A DNA stretch of 64,000 bases from Lampropedia hyalina DSM 16112 (GTDB lineage Bacteria; Pseudomonadota; Gammaproteobacteria; Burkholderiales; Burkholderiaceae_C), in the NCBI RefSeq assembly GCF_900129055.1, contig NZ_FQUZ01000005.1:62001-126000 (forward strand), given 5' to 3'. Numbering within the stretch: position 1 is the first letter of the stretch; every line of letters starts with the position of its first letter. The notes below the pieces were generated by a model. It saw only the letters and a program-made list of their open reading frames with translations, had not been told where the DNA came from and made no database searches. Of the stretch, positions 27,803 through 37,441 are shown piece after piece. The translations under genes and the position numbers were made by a program.

Positions 27803-29191
27803 ATGTCCACCAATACCCCTCCCTCCCAGCTCTCCCTCCTGTCTCAGGCTGCACACACGCCTTGGCGTACCATGCTGGCAAGCACCCTGCTGTGCGCCAT
27901 GACCACCGCCGTCGGCACGGCACATGCAGAAGAAAACGACACTGCCAGCTACGATGCCACCGGTGCCAATACCGCCATCGGAGAACTGCTGCAAATGACG
28001 GTAGGCACGCAGCAGCGCATCAATCCAGGCTACGGCGTGAGCCGCATTGCCATTGCCAATCCTGCCGTGCTGGATGTCAAGGTATTGCGCCAGGACCCCG
28101 GCAGCAGCTCTGACCTCGCCGAGCTGCTGCTGACGCCGCAGGCGGCTGGAACCACCACCTTGCTGGTCTGGCCCCGCCAGTCCGGCACGCCACAGACCTG
28201 GACCGTGCAAGTGAAGGGACAGCGACTGGAGCTGGATCGCCAACTCAAGTCCCTGCCAGAACATGCCCAGGCAGTGGAGAACCTGCGCCTGGGCGCAGCA
28301 GCCGAAACACCGCTTCAGGATCGTTCGCAAATCGCCGTCAAGAGCAATACGGTGCAGGTGGATGTGCAGGTGGTGGAGTTCAGGAAATCCGCCATGAAGC
28401 GCGCTGGCATCAATATTTTCAGCCAAGGGGCCAATGACCACGGCTTCAACTTTGGGCTGTACAACCCGGCCACTGGAACCGGTCAGACCCCCTTTGCCGA
28501 AGCCATGAATCTGGTCATGGGCTTTGGCAAAGCGTTCAGCGGTGCCGGACTCGACGTGCGCCTGAGCGTGCTGGAAGGCAATGGACTGGCCCGGGTGCTG
28601 GCCAAACCCACCCTGCTGGCCCATTCCGGCCAGACTGCCAGTTTCCTCGCCGGTGGAGAGTTGCCGATTCCCATCTCCAACCGAGATGGCAACATCACCA
28701 TCGAATACAAGGAATTCGGTATCAGCCTGCAACTGACTCCCACGATCCTGTCCAATGAACGCATTGCCCTGAAAGTCGCTCCGGAAGCCAGCGATCTGGA
28801 CTACAGCAACTCCGTGTCGGTAGGTGGGGTATCGGTTCCTGCCATCACCACCCGCCGCGCCGACACCATGGTGGAACTGGCCGATGGCGAGAGCTTCGTC
28901 ATTGGGGGTCTGGTCAGCCGCAACACCGCATCGAATGTAAACAAGGTGCCTTTGCTGGGCGACCTTCCCATCATTGGCTCCTTCTTCAAGAACCTGAGCT
29001 ACACCCAGGATGAAACCGAACTGGCCATCGTCGTCACGCCACGTCTGGTTCAGCCCCTGCCAGCCAACACCGATCTGGATCGCCTGCTGCCCGGTGCCAG
29101 TTCGGAGCGGCCCAACGCTTCCCAGGTCTGGGAACCGTTCTTTGCCGGTGGCCTCAAGCCCGATGCAGCCCTGCCAGGATTCTCGTACTGA
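27803..29191 (+). CDS. cpaC: Tad pilus secretin CpaC/RcpA
   Basis: 462 aa with a signal peptide cleaved after about residue 42 (GTAHA). The pilus-formation N-terminal domain includes VGTQQRINPGYGVSRIAIANPAVLDVK, and the secretin domain includes GNGLARVLAKPTLLAHSGQTASFLAGGELPIP, ending in TELAIVVTPRLVQPL. It forms the outer-membrane ring through which the Flp pilus passes. It follows cpaB by 92 bp. Most of the distance between start and core is the long signal sequence. Confidence 0.93.
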   Translation: MSTNTPPSQLSLLSQAAHTPWRTMLASTLLCAMTTAVGTAHAEENDTASYDATGANTAIGELLQMTVGTQQRINPGYGVSRIAIANPAVLDVKVLRQDPGSSSDLAELLLTPQAAGTTTLLVWPRQSGTPQTWTVQVKGQRLELDRQLKSLPEHAQAVENLRLGAAAETPLQDRSQIAVKSNTVQVDVQVVEFRKSAMKRAGINIFSQGANDHGFNFGLYNPATGTGQTPFAEAMNLVMGFGKAFSGAGLDVRLSVLEGNGLARVLAKPTLLAHSGQTASFLAGGELPIPISNRDGNITIEYKEFGISLQLTPTILSNERIALKVAPEASDLDYSNSVSVGGVSVPAITTRRADTMVELADGESFVIGGLVSRNTASNVNKVPLLGDLPIIGSFFKNLSYTQDETELAIVVTPRLVQPLPANTDLDRLLPGASSERPNASQVWEPFFAGGLKPDAALPGFSY

Positions 29192-29213
29192 TGATGAATG
29201 CCATTGAGACTGT

Positions 29214-30932
29214 ATGAGCAAGCCCACCTTTCCACCCAGGTCCACCCCTGACGCGGCTTCCGCCGCGGGCTCTGCCACGCCTGCCGACACAGCGGCGACA
29301 TCGCCTGCGGCTGTGCGGGTGACACTGGATGCCATGTTGGCCGCCCTGCCAGCCACACGTCAGACTGCCACAGAGCAACCGCCGCCCGCTGGCACCGCCA
29401 GTCCTCTGCACACAAGTACAGGCGGGGTGGAAAACAATGGGTTCGGTACATCCTCTCTGTCCCAGCATGCCGATACTGGCGCAGACGCAGAGAGCCAGCG
29501 ACTGCTGGCCCTGCACCGCCCGCTGGAAATACTGCAAGCCCAGCCCGCACGCCCCACGCCAGCGGCCGTGGAACTGGATGTCGATCTGTTGTTCGTTCAC
29601 AGCGGCAACAGCAATGCACTGGCACAAACCTGGGTGCGCCGGGTATTCGACGGCACACGCCTGCACACCGCACAGCTACAGGCCAACGTGGCAGAGCAGA
29701 TTCTGCTGCTGCGTCCCCAGATTGTGCTGATTCACTTCGAGCAACCATTGCTCAGCCTTTCCAGCCAGGTTGTCGAGCAGTTGCGGATATCGCATCCCCA
29801 TATGCCCCTTGTGGCAGTGGGCCACCAAAAAGACCCGCAAGCCACCCTGACCGCTCTGCGCGCAGGGGTACAGGATTTCCTGGATATGGATGCCTCGGCA
29901 CAGGCAGCACAGGAAACCATTCGCAATCTGCTCCAACGTCAGCCCAAAATGGTGCAGTTGGCCGAAGCATCCTGCCCCATGACTGCCATCCTGTCGGCCC
30001 GGGCAGGCATCGGCACATCGCTGCTCGCCTCCCATCTGGCCTGGTATCTGCAAACCCAGTTGCACCAGCAGTCTCCCGAGCAGATTGCCCACGAGCAGTC
30101 TGCCATGCGCCACGGGCCTGAACTCGACGCACACGGCGGCACGCCGATGCCCATCGGCGACACTGCCGAAGAATCCCTGCACACCCTGCTGCTGGATCTG
30201 GGAACGCCCAATGGCGACACGGCCATGTACCTGAATGCCCAGGGCGGTCTCAACTTTGCCGATGCCGTGCGCAACCTGCGTCGGTTCGATCGCAAGATGG
30301 CCAGTTCGGGCCTGGGACAGGCGGCCAGCGGCCTGCGCATGCTGACACTGGCCAACAATGCCAGCGTGGACGGGGCAGTCTCTGCCATGGCCCAGGCCCC
30401 CACCCCATCGCAAGCCGATGCCGACATGCTGCTCATGCGTCTGCGGCAGTACTTCCGCCACGTCATTGCCGATCTTGGCCCCGCCCTGCCCAACAGCATC
30501 GCCATGCGTGCGGCCCTGCGGGCCAATGAAATCTGGCTGATGTGCGACCAGAGCGTGCTGGGTGTGGTCTCCACCGCCGAATTGCTGCGCCAGTTGGAGC
30601 GGCAGAAGGTGGACCGCAGCCGCATACACCTCATCATCACCCAGCACGACAGCCGCCTGGAACTCGATGCACAGCACATAGCCCAGCAATTGCAATTGCC
30701 GCTCATTGCCATCATTGCAGAGCGTCGGCTGCAACTGATGCAGGCCGTAAACCAAGGGCAATTGCTGCCCCCCAAGGCCCGCAGCGAGCCCTATGTGCAG
30801 GCGGTGGAAAAGCTCACCACCACCTTGATGAACGCCTACCACAGCGACTCCCCCCTGAAAAACAGCACCAGTGCCAGTGCGCACAGCGGCACAGGGCTGT
30901 TGAACAAACTCATTCACCGCATCAGGAGCTGA
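29214..30932 (+). CDS. tadZ: TadZ/CpaE-type pilus localisation ATPase-like protein
   Basis: 572 aa, longer than the ~400 aa norm because of a Pro/Ala/Ser/Thr-rich N-terminal ~110 residues. A receiver-like domain (about 120-240, DVDLLFVHSGNSN...) is followed by a MinD/ParA-like domain. Its Walker A position reads SARAGIGTSL (261-270), lacking the signature lysine and the GKT, as is typical of TadZ proteins, so ATP hydrolysis is doubtful. TadZ places the Tad machine at the cell pole in Aggregatibacter. Start ATG lies 22 bp after the secretin gene. Confidence 0.85.
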   Translation: MSKPTFPPRSTPDAASAAGSATPADTAATSPAAVRVTLDAMLAALPATRQTATEQPPPAGTASPLHTSTGGVENNGFGTSSLSQHADTGADAESQRLLALHRPLEILQAQPARPTPAAVELDVDLLFVHSGNSNALAQTWVRRVFDGTRLHTAQLQANVAEQILLLRPQIVLIHFEQPLLSLSSQVVEQLRISHPHMPLVAVGHQKDPQATLTALRAGVQDFLDMDASAQAAQETIRNLLQRQPKMVQLAEASCPMTAILSARAGIGTSLLASHLAWYLQTQLHQQSPEQIAHEQSAMRHGPELDAHGGTPMPIGDTAEESLHTLLLDLGTPNGDTAMYLNAQGGLNFADAVRNLRRFDRKMASSGLGQAASGLRMLTLANNASVDGAVSAMAQAPTPSQADADMLLMRLRQYFRHVIADLGPALPNSIAMRAALRANEIWLMCDQSVLGVVSTAELLRQLERQKVDRSRIHLIITQHDSRLELDAQHIAQQLQLPLIAIIAERRLQLMQAVNQGQLLPPKARSEPYVQAVEKLTTTLMNAYHSDSPLKNSTSASAHSGTGLLNKLIHRIRS

Positions 30933-30938
30933 TGTCCC

Positions 30939-32273
<1,335 letters not shown>

Positions 32274-32281
32274 CTCCCGCC

Positions 32282-32369
32282 CTAGGGAAGGTCTGCAAAA
32301 CTCTTTCGGTAAGCCCGCGCCCAGTGGCGGGATGCGGGCGGCGCAACGGGTTTTGCAGACCTTCCCTAG
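32282..32369. mobile_element. 88-bp palindromic miniature element, copy 1 (between tadA and tadB)
   Basis: The ends are perfect 20-bp inverted repeats (32282-32301 and 32350-32369), starting with CTAG so that TA borders the core on each side. The interior is GC-rich. It matches copy 2 (54237-54399) in inverted orientation: 34 bp next to one end are identical and the other side differs by two bases. A transcript through it would form a long hairpin in the tad mRNA. Confidence 0.8.
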
Positions 32370-32441
32370 CCATCGCATACCACAATGGAATCACCCCCCC
32401 ATGCCTGGGGTGCACCAGACTCAAAGACAGGGAGGCTCTCA

Positions 32442-33419
32442 ATGACATCCATGGTTCCGCTCGTGCTCATCATGATTGCCGTGGCCAGCCTGTTCATAGC
32501 CATGGCACTGTGGCTGTTCAGCCATGCACACCAGCGAGAAAAAGAACAATCTGCGGCAGAACACCTCAAGCGCAGCGTCAAGCAACGGCTCAGCCCCAGC
32601 CTGATGCAAACGCGCGATGCGGCCCTGGGCGAAGAGAGCATCAACGTCATCGGTGCGCTGGAAGCTTCCGCGCAGGAAGAAGGCTGGCAAGGCTGGCTCA
32701 ACCAGCACCTGGGACTGCGCGCCTGGGGCATCACCCCCGTGGCATTCGCCATTCTGGCAGGCATTGGCCTGGTGCTGTCGCTGTTGGCCCTGGCCCAGAT
32801 AGGCCCGGTCGCGGCCGCGCTGGTACTGGCGGTCTATGGCCTGCTCGCCGCCTTTGGCGTATGGCAACGGATGAACAAACGCCGCCGCCAATTGCTGGAG
32901 CAACTGCCCGGCTTTCTCGACAACATGGTGCGGCTGCTGTCCATCGGCAATTCACCCCATGCCTCCTTCCAGATGGCAGTGGGCAGCGTACCAGCCCCCC
33001 TGGGCGATGCCCTTCAGGAAGCATCCGGCCTGCTGCGCGTCAATCCCGACATTGGCGAATCCATGGAGCAACTCGAACGCACCTGGGGCCTGCATGAATT
33101 TGGCCTGCTCGCCGCTGTCTTTCGCATGAGCACCCGCTATGGTGGCCGTGCCGACCTGGTACTGGAGCGGGTGGCCGCCTACATCCGCGACCGGCAATCG
33201 GCCGAGCGCGAACTGCGTGCCCTCTCTGCGGAAATCCGGCTTTCGGCCTGGATTCTGGCCCTGCTGCCGATTGTGGTCGGCGCGCTCATCATGGTGCTCA
33301 ACTCAGGCTACTTCATGCGCATGTGGGAAGACGAAAGCGGCAAGAACATGATACTGCTGGCCGCCGGGCTGCAAGCTGGCGGCTCCTTCATCCTCTACCG
33401 CCTTGCCCGCCTGAAATAG
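32442..33419 (+). CDS. tadB: Tad inner-membrane platform protein TadB
   Basis: 325 aa with an N-terminal membrane segment, a central pair (about residues 100-150, ITPVAFAILAGIGLVLSLLALA...) and C-terminal spans (ILALLPIVVGALIMVL and the terminal LLAAGLQAGGSFILYRL). A GspF-like T2SS-F domain lies between (QLPGFLDNMVRLLSIGNS...). TadB and TadC form the membrane platform on which TadA acts. GGAGG precedes the ATG at 32442. It follows the palindromic element by 72 bp. Confidence 0.92.
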   Translation: MTSMVPLVLIMIAVASLFIAMALWLFSHAHQREKEQSAAEHLKRSVKQRLSPSLMQTRDAALGEESINVIGALEASAQEEGWQGWLNQHLGLRAWGITPVAFAILAGIGLVLSLLALAQIGPVAAALVLAVYGLLAAFGVWQRMNKRRRQLLEQLPGFLDNMVRLLSIGNSPHASFQMAVGSVPAPLGDALQEASGLLRVNPDIGESMEQLERTWGLHEFGLLAAVFRMSTRYGGRADLVLERVAAYIRDRQSAERELRALSAEIRLSAWILALLPIVVGALIMVLNSGYFMRMWEDESGKNMILLAAGLQAGGSFILYRLARLK

Positions 33420-33510
33420 ACCCCAGGCCCGACTCCAAACGATTTTCAAGGGGCGCACATCCAAAAACCACCAACCGGTTTCACGAACAAGCCCACACAA
33501 GGAATGTGAC

Positions 33511-34527
33511 ATGACTGCTCAAAAGCTATTCATCATCAGTCTGTGCATCGGTGCCCTGGGTCTGGCACTGTGGGCAGGTGCCCTGCTGTGGCAATTGCGA
33601 CGCAGTGCCAAGGCATCTGGACGTGTCGAAGAAGTGCTGCAAACACGCAAGGACAACGCCCAGCAAGCCAGCAACAACGCACTGGCGGGCATCATGGGAG
33701 CAGACCGCAACCCATTCTCCAGTGGCTTTCGCCCCATCCAGACCGGCAGCGACCCCCTGGCCGACGAACTGACCGCCAACCTCAAGCCTCCTGCATGGCT
33801 GGAAACCGGCTGGGCACGCGCACTGCTGGCCGACGAAGACCGCCAACTGCTCGATCAGGCCGGTGTCTCGCTGCGCAAGGGCAGCCCCATCTACATTGCC
33901 ACGCGCGCCATACTCGCCATCGCCCTGCCGCTGCTGGGCCTGCTGCTGGTGGCACCGCAAGGTCTGATGAAAGTCGTGCTTACCGTCTTCTTCGGCTTTG
34001 CGCTGGGAGTCATGTTGCCCAAGTGGTACATGCGCATCCGTGCCAACCAACGCCGCGAGCAAATGATCGAGGAAATGCCCCTGTTCATCGACCTGCTGCG
34101 CCTGCTGCAAGGCGTGGGCCTGAGCATCGACCAAAGCCTGCACATCATGGTCAATGAATTCAGCAACGTACTGCGCATCATCAGCGGCGAACTGGCCCTG
34201 GCCAACCAACTCTACGCCACCGGCAGAAGCCGTGAAAGCTCCTTCCAGCGCATGATAAACCTCAGTGCCGACGAAGACATGGCCGCCATCGTCAGCCTGC
34301 TGGTACAGGTGGACAAACACGGTGGAGCCGTTCAGGAGCCTCTCAAGCAGTTCGGCATTCGATTGCGCGAAAAACGCCAGGCCAGCTTCAAGGAAAAAAT
34401 CGGCCAGATCACCGTCAAAATGACGGCCGTCATGGTGCTCACCCTGCTGCCAGCCCTCATGGTCATCACCGCTGGCCCCGGCTTCATGGCCGTCATCCGC
34501 TCCCTTGGCAAAATGAGTGGAGGTTAA
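33511..34527 (+). CDS. tadC: Tad inner-membrane platform protein TadC
   Basis: 338 aa, one N-terminal membrane segment, then two central spans (ILAIALPLLGLLLV and VVLTVFFGFALGVMLP), a T2SS-F domain (EEMPLFIDLLRLLQGVGLSIDQSL) and a final span (MTAVMVLTLLPALMVITAGPG). Paralogue and partner of TadB. The 91-bp gap from tadB contains no clear signal. The next gene, tadD, starts within 2 bp of its stop. Confidence 0.92.
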   Translation: MTAQKLFIISLCIGALGLALWAGALLWQLRRSAKASGRVEEVLQTRKDNAQQASNNALAGIMGADRNPFSSGFRPIQTGSDPLADELTANLKPPAWLETGWARALLADEDRQLLDQAGVSLRKGSPIYIATRAILAIALPLLGLLLVAPQGLMKVVLTVFFGFALGVMLPKWYMRIRANQRREQMIEEMPLFIDLLRLLQGVGLSIDQSLHIMVNEFSNVLRIISGELALANQLYATGRSRESSFQRMINLSADEDMAAIVSLLVQVDKHGGAVQEPLKQFGIRLREKRQASFKEKIGQITVKMTAVMVLTLLPALMVITAGPGFMAVIRSLGKMSGG

Positions 34528-34528
34528 A

Positions 34529-35641
34529 GTGCGCCCCACTCACGCCTCCACAGCCACAATGGCCACAATGGCCACAATGGCCACAATGGCCCGTGCCACA
34601 CTGCTGGCCAGCAGCACCCTGTTGCTGCTGGCTGCATGCGGCACCTCGCCCCAGGGCTACGGCCTGATGGCCGAACGCAACACCGCCGCCCAGGCCCAGG
34701 AACAACTACAGGCAGCCGAACAGGCCACCCAGGTGGATACCGCACAGACCTACCTCGATCTGATCGCCCAAATGCAGCAGGCAGGCCAATGGTATGCCTC
34801 GCTGGCGCACACCGACGCCTTCGACCAGGAACATGGCGCGCGCCCCGAATCGCAAATCCTGCGTGCCGATGCCCTGCGCAGCACCGGCCAATTTGCCGCC
34901 GCGCAACTGCACTACCTCAGCCTGCTGGGCACAGCCAACACCAGCACCCGCCTGCAAGCGCGGGCACGGCATGGCCTGGGTCTGCTGCACGCCAGCCAAG
35001 GGCAATACACACAGGCACTCGAGCAGCTTGAACAAGCCCGCCGCCTGCACCCCATCGACCCCAATATCCTCAGTGATATCGCCTACGCCTACATGCTCAA
35101 CGGCTACCTGGAAACGGCGCGCATCCCCGTTCAGCAGGCCGCCCAACTCGCTCCAGGCAATGCCCGCGTGCAACTGAACCTCGCACTGTACTGGCTGGCT
35201 GCCGGCGAACCGGCGCAGGCCCACCGCCTGCTGCAACGCCTGGCACAACCGGCTGCGCCCAACACCCCACCGCTGGTTCCGAATGCCTCTGCCGCCATGC
35301 TGCAACCGCAGTTGGCCCTCATCCAGAAAGCCGTAGCCGACCGCCTTTACGCCCAAAGCCTGGCCACCAGTCTGCGCACCCGTGCGCAGACTGCACCCGC
35401 ACCGGCGGCGTCCGCACCTTCTGTACAGTCCACCTCAGCCACACCGGCTGCCGCTCGGCCCACCACTTCAGAAGACACAGGCACGGGCACCAACCCCGCC
35501 ACCTCCGCACCACCTCCTGCCCCCCCACCGGCACCCACCGTGGAAACGCCACCCAGTGTCACCCGTTCATCCATGCCATCGCACCCGCCAGCCCAAGCTG
35601 TGCGGGCCGATGCGGATGACAGCAACCATTACAGAAACTAG
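34529..35641 (+). CDS. tadD: Tad pilus TPR lipoprotein TadD
   Basis: About 370 aa if it starts at GTG 34529, which has GGAGG 6 nt upstream inside tadC's last codons. The N terminus then contains four Ala-Thr-Met repeats before a lipobox LLAAC (C37). A start at the fourth repeat Met (residue 20) would give a more usual lipoprotein signal but has no ribosome site. The body holds TPR-type repeats (RADALRSTGQFAAAQLHYL, ...GLLHASQGQYTQALEQLEQA) and a long Pro/Ala/Ser/Thr tail. TadD is an outer-membrane pilotin-like factor needed for Tad assembly. Confidence 0.85.
   Translation: MRPTHASTATMATMATMATMARATLLASSTLLLLAACGTSPQGYGLMAERNTAAQAQEQLQAAEQATQVDTAQTYLDLIAQMQQAGQWYASLAHTDAFDQEHGARPESQILRADALRSTGQFAAAQLHYLSLLGTANTSTRLQARARHGLGLLHASQGQYTQALEQLEQARRLHPIDPNILSDIAYAYMLNGYLETARIPVQQAAQLAPGNARVQLNLALYWLAAGEPAQAHRLLQRLAQPAAPNTPPLVPNASAAMLQPQLALIQKAVADRLYAQSLATSLRTRAQTAPAPAASAPSVQSTSATPAAARPTTSEDTGTGTNPATSAPPPAPPPAPTVETPPSVTRSSMPSHPPAQAVRADADDSNHYRN
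34553..34588 (+). repeat. Four perfect tandem copies of a 9-bp unit in the tadD signal region
   Basis: The unit GCCACAATG is repeated four times without mismatch, encoding Ala-Thr-Met each time. Being a multiple of three, copy changes would alter signal-peptide length and the number of possible ATG starts without shifting the frame. Confidence 0.9.
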
Positions 35642-35652
35642 GAGTTCTTGCC

Positions 35653-36090
35653 ATGCACGCAACCAACATGCCACACCTGATCCCTGCGCACCAAGCCGCA
35701 CCACGCACCCGCCGTCCACTCACTCTGGCACTGTGCACCGCAGCCCTGCTGGGCCTGGGCTTCACCCAGGCCGTACAGGCACAATCGGAAGACCCCGCAC
35801 ACCCATCCACCACACCAGCGGAAGCCGCCCTCACCCACTGGCCAGCCGCAGGCAATGCCAACTACCCCGAAGGCGAAGCCTCTCCCATTGCACGCCGCGC
35901 CCCATCGCAGCGCACCGAAATCGGCCTGGCGACCGACACGCTGCTCGACCTGCAACGCAACAGCGAAGGCCAACACCTGCGCTACATCGATGGCGAACAG
36001 GCCAGCCGCAGCTATGCCCGCTACCTCAAGAGCTTTGAGACCACCATTCCTGAGCAATTTGACACTGGCATCGACACCGGAGTCGATTGA
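35653..36090 (+). CDS. DUF3613-family small exported protein of the Tad locus
   Basis: 145 aa. A signal peptide ends near AVQAQ (about residue 44). The mature part ends with the block RTEIGLATDTLLDLQRNSEG...ASRSYARYLKSFETTIPEQF, which I recognise as the DUF3613 pattern found beside tad genes in Betaproteobacteria. Function is unknown; genomic context suggests a periplasmic pilus accessory. It starts 11 bp after tadD. Confidence 0.75.
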   Translation: MHATNMPHLIPAHQAAPRTRRPLTLALCTAALLGLGFTQAVQAQSEDPAHPSTTPAEAALTHWPAAGNANYPEGEASPIARRAPSQRTEIGLATDTLLDLQRNSEGQHLRYIDGEQASRSYARYLKSFETTIPEQFDTGIDTGVD

Positions 36091-36221
36091 TCCACGCTCG
36101 GCAGCATTTCCACCCACCCACTGGCACACCACCAGTGGGCCAGTAGTTCCAAACCCGCATCTCCCATCCCGCCAGCGAAGCACCTGACTGCACGGCATAC
36201 ACCACAAACCAAGGGGTATCC

Positions 36222-36338
36222 ATGTTGAAGCCCCGTGCAAAACAAGGTTCAGCCTCGCAGAAAGCACACTGGCACACAAACCCTCACGCACTTCACAGCT
36301 TTCTGCAACACCTTGACACGCCTGAAACAAAGCACTAA
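36222..36338 (+). CDS. Possible 38-residue small protein between DUF3613 and tadE
   Basis: The frame begins at an ATG with AAGGGG 6 nt upstream, better than several real tad genes, and encodes a basic, His-rich peptide without a membrane segment. It has no family I recognise. The region is 276 bp wide, so translation is plausible but unproven. Its last codons overlap a putative internal promoter. Confidence 0.3.
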   Translation: MLKPRAKQGSASQKAHWHTNPHALHSFLQHLDTPETKH

Positions 36339-36341
36339 AAC
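36313..36341 (+). promoter_or_regulatory. Putative internal promoter for tadE-tadF-tadG
   Basis: A perfect TTGACA (36313-36318), 17-bp spacer, and TAAAAC (36336-36341) place a start near 36348, about 20 nt before tadE. This would allow the minor pilins to be made independently of the machine genes. Confidence 0.45.
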
Positions 36342-36366
36342 GATTGCCAGCACAAGGAGCATTGCC

Positions 36367-36915
36367 ATGCGTTCCCCCTCCACACCGCCTCCTCCCACCA
36401 GACGCCCGCAACGCGGCATATATGCGCTGGAATGGGCCATCATTTTTCCGGTTTTCTTTGCTCTGCTCTACGGCATCATCTCCTATGGCCTGACTTTTTT
36501 GGTGCGCGAATCCATGCAATTCGCCGTGGAAGAAGGTGCGCGTGCGGCTCTGCGGTATCCCAGCACGGCCACCCTCGCCGGAGCCAGCCAACCCACCTGG
36601 CTGCACCGCCAGACCGAAGCGAGAGCCGCTGTCATCGACAAGCTCAATTGGCTGCCCACTGCCTTGCGCCCCAGCAATGCCAGCGTGAACTTCAACGTCT
36701 GCCATCTCGACGACACCGCCTGCCAGACCGAAACATCGCTGCAAAACAGCAATATTCTGTGCTCTGCCGCACAACCCTGCCTGGTGCTGGTCTCATACGA
36801 AATTGAGGACTATGCGAGCAACGCCATCGCCCCACCATTGCCGGGCTTCAGCATCCTGCTGCCCGATTCCCTCAATGCCCGCGCCAGCATACTGGCAGAC
36901 CGGAGGATGCTGTAA
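36367..36915 (+). CDS. tadE: TadE-family pseudopilin-like protein
   Basis: 182 aa. The TadE motif appears at the N terminus: a basic stretch RRPQRGIYALEWAIIFPVFFALLYGIISYGL with the glycine before the hydrophobic segment where the prepilin peptidase cuts and the conserved glutamate at +5. The rest is a Cys-containing periplasmic domain. AAGGAG precedes the ATG. Its stop overlaps the next ATG (TAATG). TadE and TadF are processed pseudopilins essential for Flp pili. Confidence 0.85.
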   Translation: MRSPSTPPPPTRRPQRGIYALEWAIIFPVFFALLYGIISYGLTFLVRESMQFAVEEGARAALRYPSTATLAGASQPTWLHRQTEARAAVIDKLNWLPTALRPSNASVNFNVCHLDDTACQTETSLQNSNILCSAAQPCLVLVSYEIEDYASNAIAPPLPGFSILLPDSLNARASILADRRML

Positions 36916-37415
36916 TGATGCCTGCGCACCCCCTACCAGCTTTGCATAAAAATCGCCAGCGTGGCATGGCATCGATTGAATTTGCCCTGATTGCCATGTT
37001 CATGGTAGTTCTCCTGATGGGCCTGTTCGTGTATTGGCGGGCCTTCCAGGCCCAGCAATCGCTGACCCGTGCCACCGGCGACGGTGCCCGCATGGTGCTC
37101 AGCCTCATCAATACTGGCACGCGCTACCCCTGCGCCCCCCATGCCAATGCCGCCAACAACCAGAGTTTCATCGCAGGCCGACTGACAGAAGTGGTCAAGC
37201 AGAGCCTGAAACAAAGTGGCATGCCTGGCGCAGTGGACAGCGATCTGACAGTCAAAAATTTTGCGTTGAACTGCACCCAAGGAACAAACTACGGCAGTGT
37301 CAGTTTCACCGTGGAATACCAACTCCCATCCTTGTTGGGCAACAGCACCATCCTCAGCACAGAACCCAAACTGCTGTTCGAGAACAGCACCGTCCATTTT
37401 CAGCACCTGCTGTAA
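36915..37415 (+). CDS. tadF: TadE/TadF-family pseudopilin-like protein
   Basis: 166 aa with the same architecture as the preceding gene: QRGMASIEFALIAMFMVVLLMGLFVYW contains the G|xxxxxE processing pattern and one membrane helix, followed by a periplasmic domain with two cysteines. I assign tadF by position; sequence alone only supports the TadE-like family. It overlaps the tadE stop by 1 bp, so translation is coupled. Confidence 0.78.
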   Translation: MMPAHPLPALHKNRQRGMASIEFALIAMFMVVLLMGLFVYWRAFQAQQSLTRATGDGARMVLSLINTGTRYPCAPHANAANNQSFIAGRLTEVVKQSLKQSGMPGAVDSDLTVKNFALNCTQGTNYGSVSFTVEYQLPSLLGNSTILSTEPKLLFENSTVHFQHLL

Positions 37416-37441
37416 CCCGACTGCACAGGAGCCTTAGCCTT

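Noticed and set aside
36117-36139. Hairpin after the DUF3613 gene as a terminator
   Set aside because: A perfect 8-bp stem is present but without a T-run; transcription probably continues to tadE.
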